Assembly (NCBI GenBank): GCA_902587165.1
Contig: CACIKF010000002.1
Location: 1-64,000 of the forward strand
Reading direction: 5' to 3'
Source: Puniceicoccaceae bacterium
GTDB taxonomy: Bacteria > Verrucomicrobiota > Verrucomicrobiia > Opitutales > Coraliomargaritaceae
DNA length: 64,000 nucleotides
Position 1 is the first letter of the stretch. Every line of letters starts with the position of its first letter. Positions 50,042 through 58,450 of this stretch are shown here, piece after piece. The notes beneath the pieces were generated by a model. The model did no database searches. It saw nothing but the letters and a program-made list of their open reading frames with translations, and was not told the origin of the DNA. A program made the position numbers and the translations under genes.

Positions 50042-50098
50042 GATTAGATATGGGGGAAATTTATTTCAGCGAAGAGCGCTAGCGGCAGGCTAACCAGT

Positions 50099-52927
50099 CT
50101 AGAATTGTATCTTCCCAGAGAGGTGGTAGGAGCGCGATTCGCGGTAGAATCCGTAATTTTCGCGACCAGAAAAATCAGTATCATCAAACAAATTGTTCAC
50201 CCGAAATGCCACAGTCAGCCTAGGATCACTGCGCCTAGTACCGAGCTTTTTCTCCCAGGTAGCAAATGCGCTGGTAGTGTGCTCGTCGCCAAAGTTCAGA
50301 TAGACGCGGTCGGTGCGACCGCCAGCAACCGATTCTCCGACAGCATTACCATCTCCATCATAGTGTAGGTCGAAGCGGGTCTGGTTTGATGCAGAGCGAT
50401 AGCGCTGAGATGCGCCTATCGCAAGCCCCTTTAGAAGGCCGTCCCTAAATTTATAACGCCCGGTAAAGGTCGCACGGTGATCGGGGCGGCCAAAAAGCTC
50501 GAAGTTCTCAGGGTTAGATACTAAAGGATGCAACTCCAAAATTTCATTGGTTAATGTAAAATTGTAGGAGCCTAGAAAGCTCAACCCGGGTAGCGGATTG
50601 TAAGTAAAGTCCAATTCTACACCTTCGGAGCGAGTCCTGTCTCCAACACCGCGTCTTCCAGCAAGATTCGCGGCATTCATATATCCATCGTTGTTTGCAC
50701 CGAAGTAATTTTCAGGAAACTCACCACCGTAAATCGATCCTGGATATATTTGATTGAGTAATGCGGTAGAATAGGCGAACTCGTTATCATTCTCCTTAGT
50801 TATGGAGTAGTAAGCAAATTGACCATCGAGCTTACCGCCGAACAAGTCGAAGCGCAGTCCAAACTCAATACCTTCGCCCAATTCTGGCGGTGCTATCTCT
50901 CCGATAGGCGTTCGTTCGGTGCCGGAGGGTGGTTCGATGGATTGTGCGTAGTTGGCAAAAATACCGATCTCGTCGTTTATCCAGAATAGCCCCCCGATAG
51001 TGGGATTGAACTGGTCGTAACTAACCGATGCATTGTTGTTCCGCCCATCGTCAGAACCTGGATCAAAACCGTCTATGGAGACCTTACGCAATGTGGACTT
51101 AATCTGGATGGAGTCATAACGAAGACCAATCAATGTATGAAGACGTCCGTTAAAGAACTCGCTTTGCTCGGCAAACCACTGGCTATTGGAATTAATCTTG
51201 GAAAAGGTGGTTTTGCTTAAGGCCCATTCCGCCAAGCCGCCATTGTTCAAGTTTCCAAGGACGGGATTACCATTATAAGGATCTACATAACCTACTAGAT
51301 CAGTCTCAATGATTTCATTGAATTGTAGAATGGAGCGATCAGCAGTAAAGGGTTGCGATAGCGAAATGTATTCAAAGGCTCTCTGGGCGTCTGTCACTTT
51401 ATTATTGCTAACGCGCCAGTCCTGTAGAAAAGCGCCAGGAGGTAGTGGATTACCGCCATATACAGCACCCACCGCACCCACAGGCACTTGGTCCCAGACC
51501 CGCTCTTTCTTGGTCTGCGAGTTGTAATCCCAACCGACGATGATGCGATTCTTGGCCTTGAACCAGTCGTTTTCAAATACCAAAGCGGTGCGTATACCAT
51601 TGCGATCGGTACTGATGTCGTTCTTCGTCCAATAAGTACGAATAAATTGTTCACCCACTTCGACGTTCTCGAGAGGGGTAGGCCTAAAGATTCTGGTGTC
51701 GTAGCTGTCTCGCACCCTTACCCCGCCTTCCATGTCACGCCCCAGGCTTTTCGCACTCAGCTCTTCGACATTCATCGACAGGTTAAAGTGCAATTTATCG
51801 TTAATTTCATGTTCGAAGTCAGCCATGGCAAACGTGCCGTCGCGGTCGTTGAATTTATCTGGTCCACTCACGGCTCCATAATTCGCGCTATTGATCAAGG
51901 CATAGTGATTGCGTAGATCCTCGCGGTTAGTTATGGGAGAAACGTTGTTCTGAGAATGGTCGATTATCCAATCCAAAGCTTGCTGCGACAAGTGCTCAAC
52001 CCAATCGGGGGAGAAGGGCACTTCGTAATTAGTTATGCTGCTGCTGTAGTCGGCTTGGCTTAATATTCCTTGATAGCCGTTTAATTGGTCGTTGTCATCG
52101 TCGATTTCGGTTTTGTCGCGCATAGCGCGGTTAGGAAAGCGGTTGGTCGCGCTCACACCCTCTAAGTGCAGGCGCAATTGCGTTTTGGGCGTCAGCTTCA
52201 TGGTAGTAGCTACTGTCACTGCATCCAGTTCGTTACTCTTCAGTGGATGATCATAACCATGCTCGCTGTGTACACCCATAACGCGTATCGCGAAATTGTC
52301 GTTGATGATCTGGTTAGCGTTAAAGGTAGTGCGCTGGAAGTCTTTGATGCCTACAGCCGCGTATATGGCCTTGGTATTTTCCCTAAAATTTGCTAACATA
52401 GGCGAGTTGCTTACTGAACCACCAGGTGAAGCTTGGCCGAAAATTAGGCTATTGGCACCTTTGATAATGTCCACCCGGGCAATGTTATAACTGTCCGTTG
52501 GAAGATTACGCTTAAAGAAGTTAAAACGTGGAAACGTATTGCGGAAGCCGCGAATCCGGATCCGGTCTAGCGAGTATCCACTGGGGTCCTCGTCAATGGC
52601 AGCACTCACCATCGCTAGATCTTGAGTACTGAGAATATTTAAATCATCCAACAACTGTTCGTTGACGATAGACATGGAGATCGGCGAATTTTTAACCAAT
52701 GTATTAGTTCGCGTAACTGAGGTGCTGTTAGCTGAGTAATAGCCTTCATCTTGATCATTGGAGACAACAAACTCGGGCAATACGTAGAGTTCTTCTTCAA
52801 CATCCCCTTGGTTAGCGCTGCGAATCGTACTCACAAGAGGCAGATCCGCATCAGGGGCTGTTTGACCGATTAAGCCTAGGGGAATAGCTAGCAATATTGC
52901 TAGCATGGGACGCAGCAGATACCTCAT
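50099..52927 (-). CDS. TonB-dependent outer-membrane receptor
   Basis: 942 residues. Signal peptide in the first 22 residues; a plug domain from about 55-200 (ISMSIVNEQLLDDLNI, LDRIRIRGFRN, VDIIKGANSLIFGQASPGGS); then a long beta barrel ending with the aromatic terminus YHLSGKIQF. A TonB-box-like segment (EEELYVLPEFVVS) lies between signal and plug. It has no SusC-type N-terminal carboxypeptidase-like domain and there is no SusD partner, so uptake differs from the Bacteroidetes scheme. Its place with GH16, sulfatase and symporter genes suggests a glycan substrate, though plug features resemble siderophore receptors. Confidence 0.92.
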   Translation of the reverse strand: MRYLLRPMLAILLAIPLGLIGQTAPDADLPLVSTIRSANQGDVEEELYVLPEFVVSNDQDEGYYSANSTSVTRTNTLVKNSPISMSIVNEQLLDDLNILSTQDLAMVSAAIDEDPSGYSLDRIRIRGFRNTFPRFNFFKRNLPTDSYNIARVDIIKGANSLIFGQASPGGSVSNSPMLANFRENTKAIYAAVGIKDFQRTTFNANQIINDNFAIRVMGVHSEHGYDHPLKSNELDAVTVATTMKLTPKTQLRLHLEGVSATNRFPNRAMRDKTEIDDDNDQLNGYQGILSQADYSSSITNYEVPFSPDWVEHLSQQALDWIIDHSQNNVSPITNREDLRNHYALINSANYGAVSGPDKFNDRDGTFAMADFEHEINDKLHFNLSMNVEELSAKSLGRDMEGGVRVRDSYDTRIFRPTPLENVEVGEQFIRTYWTKNDISTDRNGIRTALVFENDWFKAKNRIIVGWDYNSQTKKERVWDQVPVGAVGAVYGGNPLPPGAFLQDWRVSNNKVTDAQRAFEYISLSQPFTADRSILQFNEIIETDLVGYVDPYNGNPVLGNLNNGGLAEWALSKTTFSKINSNSQWFAEQSEFFNGRLHTLIGLRYDSIQIKSTLRKVSIDGFDPGSDDGRNNNASVSYDQFNPTIGGLFWINDEIGIFANYAQSIEPPSGTERTPIGEIAPPELGEGIEFGLRFDLFGGKLDGQFAYYSITKENDNEFAYSTALLNQIYPGSIYGGEFPENYFGANNDGYMNAANLAGRRGVGDRTRSEGVELDFTYNPLPGLSFLGSYNFTLTNEILELHPLVSNPENFELFGRPDHRATFTGRYKFRDGLLKGLAIGASQRYRSASNQTRFDLHYDGDGNAVGESVAGGRTDRVYLNFGDEHTTSAFATWEKKLGTRRSDPRLTVAFRVNNLFDDTDFSGRENYGFYRESRSYHLSGKIQF

Positions 52928-53002
52928 AATGAATAGTTAGGGAGGGGAAAAAGTTTAGGTTGCTTTTAAAATGCAATTAACACAGACAAAAGTTTGATAT
53001 TT

Positions 53003-53034
53003 GCAATTTTATGCACTATGCGCAAGACTATAAT
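53003..53034. promoter_or_regulatory. Candidate operator/promoter between TonB receptor and secreted protein
   Basis: Minus strand 53023-53006 reads GCGCATAGTGCATAAAAT, matching 15 of 18 positions of the element before the GH16 gene; TAAAAT could be the -10 of the receptor. The adjoining plus strand has a perfect TATAAT at 53029-53034 pointing to the gene at 53111. The segment GCAATTTTATGCAC (53003-53016) also matches 34723-34736, before the first sulfatase, at 13 of 14 positions. Confidence 0.45.
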
Positions 53035-53110
53035 ACTTTGCTGTTTGCCTAGCTAAATCAAAAATGTAATACAATAGTACCCTTCCTGACAAATTCACAC
53101 CATATATATT

Positions 53111-53980
53111 ATGAAAACTCCGATTACGATTTTTTTCACGATCATGCTAATATTTTTGCCTAAAGCGGCTTGCGCCGATATCTATGAAGGCTTCGATATG
53201 GCCGACCTAAACTCGGCTGCGCTCGCAAGTGATGATGCTACTCGTGCTGGTAATACAAGTAGTGGATGGAACAGCACTTGGCAGGTAACTGTTGGCAAGC
53301 ATTTTGTAGAGGCTGTCGATTTAGAAATCAAAGGATTTGATTCCGTTGAAGGCTCATTGGAAGTCAGGGGTGAGCGTAAACCAAATTCTATTGGTCAAGG
53401 CGTCGCCATGCGTCAGATCACTGAAAGCTTCATTGGTGATGTTTACGGTAGCTTTCGCTTCAATGCAAGAGCCCTCAGAATTGAATCTGCCCTAGGTTTA
53501 TTACTTTCAGTGCCAGGTCAAAACCCATTAAACCTAACCACAGCTACTTTTACTTTTTGCCCAAAGCGTTGGGGCTCAGAATATGGCATGATGGCAGCCG
53601 GTAAAGAACGTGTCACAAAAAGCGAGGCAGGCGAGGCCTGCATCCCAAACGTAAACTACTTAGTGGTTTGGCAACTCGAAAACCTACCAAAATTAGGTAA
53701 CAGGCAATCGATTATTTTAAATATGTGGGTGCTAGATGAAAACCAAGCATCTCATTTTGCTAGCAAAGAATCTTTTGAATCCGCATTGCGTTTAGCTGAA
53801 CTAGGCAGTGAGCCGGAACAAGTTGGCCAATATCTTCGCAGGGAAATAAAAAATTCAAAGCGTGGTTTGTTTGGCGGCATGGTCGCGTCGTGCTTTTCTG
53901 TTGGAATGCCTAAAGTCAACTTTGATGAAATCCGAATCTCGCGAAAAAGCCTTGCTGATGCTGTCGGACTAAGCCGCTAA
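53111..53980 (+). CDS. Secreted protein of unknown function, jelly-roll-like
   Basis: 289 residues. Signal peptide MKTPITIFFTIMLIFLPKAA, then DIYEGFDMADLNSAALASDD, an opening often seen in secreted beta-sandwich proteins of Verrucomicrobiota that carry PEP-CTERM tails; this one has no such tail. The central part alternates hydrophobic and polar residues in strands (SLEVRGERK, GSFRFNARAL), consistent with a concanavalin-like fold, possibly glycan-binding. No family is assigned. It lies between the TonB receptor (divergent) and the Ton operon (same strand, gap 149 nt). Confidence 0.65.
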   Translation: MKTPITIFFTIMLIFLPKAACADIYEGFDMADLNSAALASDDATRAGNTSSGWNSTWQVTVGKHFVEAVDLEIKGFDSVEGSLEVRGERKPNSIGQGVAMRQITESFIGDVYGSFRFNARALRIESALGLLLSVPGQNPLNLTTATFTFCPKRWGSEYGMMAAGKERVTKSEAGEACIPNVNYLVVWQLENLPKLGNRQSIILNMWVLDENQASHFASKESFESALRLAELGSEPEQVGQYLRREIKNSKRGLFGGMVASCFSVGMPKVNFDEIRISRKSLADAVGLSR

Positions 53981-54129
53981 TATTATTACGAATAGCTTGG
54001 GTAGCTAGAACAGCTTGCAGATTAGGTGAGCTTTCGCATCTGTAATCGAGCAATTTTCGGACAGCATGCTTTACTAATGGACAGTTGCTTTGGTTTTTAC
54101 ATTTTACCCCAATGATCACTTATTCTACT

Positions 54130-54894
54130 ATGAAAAGAATTCTGCTTCAAACATCCCTAGTTCTGCTGTGTGGCCTGATCGCAAATGGATCCGCTGAGGA
54201 AATTGCCATCACGCAAAAGAAAATAGATAAATGGATCGAAACGCGCCAAATCATCTCAGAAGAGCGTGCCAGCTGGTTGGGAGAAAGGGCCATGTTGGAA
54301 ACTTCTGAAGTCATACTAAGCAATGAACTGTCCGCATTGAAGCGTGCCGTTGAATTACTCTCTGAGTCTAGCACAATGGCAGATGTCGAACGTGAAAATT
54401 TGCAAGCGGAACGAGAAGAGATTGAGCATTCCAACGAGATGTTGGCAGTCAAAGTGCGCACCCTAGAAGTAGCTGTTCAAGGGCTATCAGCCCGCTTCCC
54501 CTCTCCCTTACTAGTCAAAATCACGCCCTTACTTCAAAACATCCCAGAAGATGTCTCCAGGACAAATAAAACACTGGGCCAACGCTTACTGACAGTGCTT
54601 GGCGTGCTTTCTCAGGCAGACAAGTTTAACGGAACACTCACTCTGCAAACCAACGCACGCGATGTCTCTGGCACTGGAGTCCAAGAGCGAGTCACCACCC
54701 TTTACTGGGGATTAGCCTTTGCGGTCTATGTGGACGACGCTGGCAAGTTTGCCGGTGTGGGATTACCTGGGCCAGAGGGCTGGGAATGGTCTACGCGCAA
54801 CGAGTCTGCATCTGATGTTCGTCGCTTTATCGCAAGCTACTCAGGCGAGACTGACCAGTTAGACTTCGTTAATATTCCTGTAGAGATCCGTTAA
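54130..54894 (+). CDS. DUF3450 family periplasmic coiled-coil protein
   Basis: 254 residues. Signal peptide MKRILLQTSLVLLCGLIANG, then a coiled coil (about 30-125; heptads in ASWLGERAMLETSEVILSNE and ENLQAEREEIEHSNEML), then a small globular domain (TLYWGLAFAVYVDDAGKFAG, ending DFVNIPVEIR). This is the DUF3450 layout, which is typically the first gene of TtpC-ExbB-ExbD-TonB operons. Upstream in-frame ATGs exist at 54085 and 54112 but the signal peptide starts at 54130. The next gene begins 19 nt later. Confidence 0.85.
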   Translation: MKRILLQTSLVLLCGLIANGSAEEIAITQKKIDKWIETRQIISEERASWLGERAMLETSEVILSNELSALKRAVELLSESSTMADVERENLQAEREEIEHSNEMLAVKVRTLEVAVQGLSARFPSPLLVKITPLLQNIPEDVSRTNKTLGQRLLTVLGVLSQADKFNGTLTLQTNARDVSGTGVQERVTTLYWGLAFAVYVDDAGKFAGVGLPGPEGWEWSTRNESASDVRRFIASYSGETDQLDFVNIPVEIR

Positions 54895-54913
54895 CCTCAA
54901 AGTGATCTGAACC

Positions 54914-56326
54914 ATGCAATCTTATAAAAAAATTAAAACTGGCAGTATCATCTTGGCCAGTATCTTGGTCGCTTATTGCGCACAAGCCCAAGCATTCAAC
55001 CAAGCTCAGACTCGGGCTGATACCGATTTACGGGAAGCAATTGAAACGCTAAGCCAAGTGCGTCAACAGATCGAAGAGGAAAAGCTGCCTTTATCCACAA
55101 AAATTGCCACCTTAGAGGCTGAGGTCATTGAGGTGCGAAGAGAACGAGATCGTTTACTTACGCAACGTGACAGCCGCACGCTCAACTTAGACAATCTGCG
55201 CGGTCGCGTGAGCAGCTTGAGAGACCAACAAAACTTCATCGTCAACCGCTTAAATGAATTTATCGGAGAATTTGAAGCACGCATTGATCTAAGCGAAATA
55301 CCATTTTATATGGAGCAGCTTGAACAAGCTAAGCTGGTGCAAGACGATGTAGATGTCAGTCAGCAGCAAAAGCGCTTGAAGCAAATCGAACTGGTCGAAG
55401 CGGCGATTAAACGAATCGATGCTGCCCTAGGAGGGCAAAGGTATGAGGGTAAAGCAATGACGCCCTCAGGTAAACTGGAAGCGGGAACCTTCCTATCCCT
55501 TGGACCACAAGTTTATTTTGCTTCACAGTTAAGCGAATCCGCCGGTATCGTGGAAAGAGAAGCCAATAATCCGGATGCAGTTGTGGCATCGGGCTTTACT
55601 CAGAAACAAACCGAAGCGATACAAGCAGTCGCTCAAAACGGCACTGGCCACTTACCATTAGATCCCACACTAGGGAAGGCCTTGAAAAAGGCCAAAGTCC
55701 GCAAATCTCTTGTCGGACACATACAAGACGGTGGTGTGGTTGGTTACTGCATCATTGCACTCGGCGGACTTTCGTTATTGCTAGCATTGTTCAAAATCCG
55801 AGAAGTCGCATCCTTCCAAACCGCCAAACCCGCGGTCGTGGATGAAGTCTTAAATGCTTTAATTGTAGGTGATGAAGCGAAGGCACTCACAACGGCCAAA
55901 TCGGTGCCTGGCGTCTGTTCGCAAATGCTACTGGTAGGGATTGAACGGGTAAATGAGCGACGTGAGATCATCGAAGAGCTTTTATTTCAAAAGATCCTAG
56001 AGGTGCGTCCAAATTTAGAGCGCTTCCTAGCTTTCCTCGCATTATCTGCTGCCGCCGCACCATTAATGGGCCTATTGGGAACAGTGATAGGCATGATTAA
56101 AACCTTTCAACTGATTACTATCTACGGCACTGGTGACCCCAAAGGCTTAGCTTCAGGAATTTCTGAAGCTTTGGTGACAACAGAGTTTGGTCTGATTGTC
56201 GCAATCCCCATACTCGTGGTGCACGGACTCCTCTCACGCATGGCTCGCCAAAAAATTGGACAGCTCGAGCAAGTCGCTATCTCATTCGTCAACGGCATAC
56301 ACGGTATTCAGAATAAAGACTCTTAG
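54914..56326 (+). CDS. TtpC-like protein: periplasmic coiled coil fused to MotA/TolQ/ExbB
   Basis: 470 residues. A signal peptide (about 11-27) is followed by a long coiled coil (about 35-165: VRQQIEEEKLPLSTKIATLE, EVRRERDRLLTQRD), a linker, and an ExbB-like domain from about 275 to the end with three membrane helices and the core FLAFLALSAAAAPLMGLLGT and EALVTTEFGLIVAIPILV. This matches the TtpC protein of Vibrio-type TonB2 systems, which couples the stator to periplasmic components. It is followed after 14 nt by a separate short ExbB. Confidence 0.9.
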   Translation: MQSYKKIKTGSIILASILVAYCAQAQAFNQAQTRADTDLREAIETLSQVRQQIEEEKLPLSTKIATLEAEVIEVRRERDRLLTQRDSRTLNLDNLRGRVSSLRDQQNFIVNRLNEFIGEFEARIDLSEIPFYMEQLEQAKLVQDDVDVSQQQKRLKQIELVEAAIKRIDAALGGQRYEGKAMTPSGKLEAGTFLSLGPQVYFASQLSESAGIVEREANNPDAVVASGFTQKQTEAIQAVAQNGTGHLPLDPTLGKALKKAKVRKSLVGHIQDGGVVGYCIIALGGLSLLLALFKIREVASFQTAKPAVVDEVLNALIVGDEAKALTTAKSVPGVCSQMLLVGIERVNERREIIEELLFQKILEVRPNLERFLAFLALSAAAAPLMGLLGTVIGMIKTFQLITIYGTGDPKGLASGISEALVTTEFGLIVAIPILVVHGLLSRMARQKIGQLEQVAISFVNGIHGIQNKDS

Positions 56327-56340
56327 GCAAGTAGCGTGCA

Positions 56341-56955
56341 ATGGAAGTCTCTCTACAAAAAATCTTTGAAATATGGCTGAGTGGCGGCTGGGTCATGATA
56401 CCCTTGTTTCTGCTATCGTTTTTGCTCTACACGCAGGCCTTTCGATTGGCGCTTTCCATAATGCACACGAAACTGCCTAGTGACGAAGAATTTGCCTGGC
56501 GCGAGTGGGTAATAACACCAGAAAAGGCTAAGGGGAAAATCAAGGAAATCATTTGCTACACTCAGTTGAACACTCGGTCGATTGAATACGTGCGTAAGCG
56601 ATTCGATGAAATCCGTATCAACCAATTGGCAATTATTGAACAACAGTTAAAATTTGTAAAATGTCTAGTTGCAGCAGCTCCTTTGCTCGGACTACTCGGA
56701 ACCGTACTCGGAATGCTACAAACCTTTTTCGGCATTGCTACCAGCGGCGGCGTTGAAACGGCGGCCGTAGTCGCCTCAGGAATCTCTGAAGCGCTGGTGA
56801 CTACAGAGACTGGATTGGCCATCGCATTACCTGCTTTGTTTATGGTGATGTTTATTCAACGTCAAACTCACCAAGAAGAGGCCAAGCTCGCACGACTCGA
56901 AAGTCTCACACTAACTTGCCTAAATCTGGGGGCGAAGAATTCGACCCCCACTTAG
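56341..56955 (+). CDS. exbB: ExbB/TolQ proton channel protein
   Basis: 204 residues, three membrane helices (about 13-33, 104-126, 145-170). The core VKCLVAAAPLLGLLGTVLGM and SEALVTTETGLAIALPALF is intact. It shares a transcript with the TtpC-like gene before it and the two ExbD genes after it (4 nt gap). The system thus has two ExbB-type subunits, one short and one fused. Confidence 0.93.
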   Translation: MEVSLQKIFEIWLSGGWVMIPLFLLSFLLYTQAFRLALSIMHTKLPSDEEFAWREWVITPEKAKGKIKEIICYTQLNTRSIEYVRKRFDEIRINQLAIIEQQLKFVKCLVAAAPLLGLLGTVLGMLQTFFGIATSGGVETAAVVASGISEALVTTETGLAIALPALFMVMFIQRQTHQEEAKLARLESLTLTCLNLGAKNSTPT

Positions 56956-56959
56956 CACG

Positions 56960-57364
56960 ATGCCACGACGAAGTTTGCTTGATGAATCAGAAAATGAGTT
57001 GGAGATCAATCTCTCACCTATGATCGATTGTATCTTCATACTACTCATTTTTTTCGTCGTAACCACCGTCTTCGTCGAAGAAGCCGGCATTCAATTGAAT
57101 AAGCCCGACAGCACGGTGCTATCCTCAGACCAAGAGAGCGATGACTTGTCATTCACAATTACTGCAAACAATAAGCTACTTTATAAGGGGCAAGAGATTG
57201 CCCTAGCACAAGTAAAGGAAATTGTCCGCAATGGACTCAATGGCAAGGACACGCCTGTCAGCATCAAGACGAGCGGGAAATCTCGTCACGGCTTACTGGT
57301 CGCGGTCTGGGACAGAGCAAAGCAAGCTGGCGCAGTAAAACTTAGCTTTAACAGCGTAAATTGA
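56960..57364 (+). CDS. exbD: ExbD proton channel protein, first copy
   Basis: 134 residues, one membrane helix (about 20-40) with the conserved aspartate in LSPMIDCIFILLIFFVV, then a periplasmic domain ending in LSFNSVN. It is followed after a single base by a second ExbD, from which it differs mostly in the periplasmic half. Confidence 0.93.
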   Translation: MPRRSLLDESENELEINLSPMIDCIFILLIFFVVTTVFVEEAGIQLNKPDSTVLSSDQESDDLSFTITANNKLLYKGQEIALAQVKEIVRNGLNGKDTPVSIKTSGKSRHGLLVAVWDRAKQAGAVKLSFNSVN

Positions 57365-57365
57365 T

Positions 57366-57773
57366 ATGGCATACCGCAGATCCATCTATGCCAAAGAAGA
57401 CGAAACGGCAGAAATCAACCTTTCCCCGATGATCGATTGTATCTTCATCCTCCTAATCTTTTTTATAGTCACGACTGTATTTGTTGAAAAGCCAGATGCA
57501 ACGATTGAGAAGCCCTTCGCTCTAACCGACTCAAACTTAGAAAAAAATAGCCTTATTCTAGCAATCACGGCAGATAATAGAATCATCTACGGCAGCCGAG
57601 AAATCAGCTTGGCCGGTGTGAGCCTCCACGTGAAGCAGAACATTTTGAAAAATGAAATGCCGGTGATCATTCAGGCGGATGTGAATGCCGATCACAATGT
57701 ATTCTCAAAAGTCTGGAGCGAATGCAAACGTGCTGGGGCTAAGAAGATTAACATATCCACTCTCAAGGACTAG
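57366..57773 (+). CDS. exbD: ExbD proton channel protein, second copy
   Basis: 135 residues, paralogous to the gene before it. The membrane segment is almost identical (LSPMIDCIFILLIFFIV) and 19 bases around the Asp codon are the same in both genes, while the periplasmic domains have diverged. This is a tandem duplication; the stator could contain an ExbD heterodimer. The tonB gene starts 6 nt after its stop. Confidence 0.93.
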   Translation: MAYRRSIYAKEDETAEINLSPMIDCIFILLIFFIVTTVFVEKPDATIEKPFALTDSNLEKNSLILAITADNRIIYGSREISLAGVSLHVKQNILKNEMPVIIQADVNADHNVFSKVWSECKRAGAKKINISTLKD

Positions 57774-57779
57774 GCACGG

Positions 57780-58445
57780 ATGAAATCCCACACATATAGC
57801 ACCCAGTCCTCTCAAAGGGATATGCCCATCGCTATGGTTTTAGGCTTCTCGGTCTCTATCATTATTTTCATAGTGATGGCCCTTGCCCAAATACTCGGGG
57901 ATGTCCAAAAGCCAGCACAATCTTACGACGAGCAGTTGGTCGCATATACCCCTCCTGCAATCGAGGATATTGAAGAAGATATTCAAGAGGATGAGCCTGA
58001 ACCTGAACCGATGGACACCATCGAAAAAGAGCCGCCTAAACTTAGTTTAGATCAACTCGATGTAGCTTTAAATCCTGGAACAGGGGGCAACCTTGCCAGC
58101 TCCGACCTCTCCGTCCCTGACTTTAGTGTCGGGGCTCAAGCATTATCCATGAACTTTATCAATTTTCGTGACTTAGATAACAAGCCCCGCCCAACACGAC
58201 AAATTACACCGATTTACCCACCCGCTTTGAAAAGCCAGGGTATCGAAGGACGTGTCTTAATCCGCTTCGATATTGACAAGCAAGGCAATGTGGTCGATGC
58301 CACTGCAAAAAAGTCTGACCACCCAGCCTTTGCAGCCTATGCTGTTGATGCGGTTCGAAAGTGGAAATTTGAGCCTGGCATGCAGAACGGTGAGCCGGTG
58401 CCCTTCACAATGATCGCCCCGATTGTCTTCTCCCTCAGTAATTAA
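57780..58445 (+). CDS. tonB: TonB energy transducer
   Basis: 221 residues. A membrane helix at about 19-38, an acidic spacer with Glu-Pro repeats (EDEPEPEPMDTIEKEPP), unusual compared with the Pro-Lys spacer of enteric TonB, and a classical C-terminal domain (about 145-221): PIYPPALKSQGIEGRVLIRF, then DAVRKWKFEPG and a final strand IAPIVFSL. It transmits the proton-motive force to outer-membrane receptors, most likely including the one encoded 5 kb away. Confidence 0.95.
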   Translation: MKSHTYSTQSSQRDMPIAMVLGFSVSIIIFIVMALAQILGDVQKPAQSYDEQLVAYTPPAIEDIEEDIQEDEPEPEPMDTIEKEPPKLSLDQLDVALNPGTGGNLASSDLSVPDFSVGAQALSMNFINFRDLDNKPRPTRQITPIYPPALKSQGIEGRVLIRFDIDKQGNVVDATAKKSDHPAFAAYAVDAVRKWKFEPGMQNGEPVPFTMIAPIVFSLSN

Positions 58446-58450
58446 TTATT

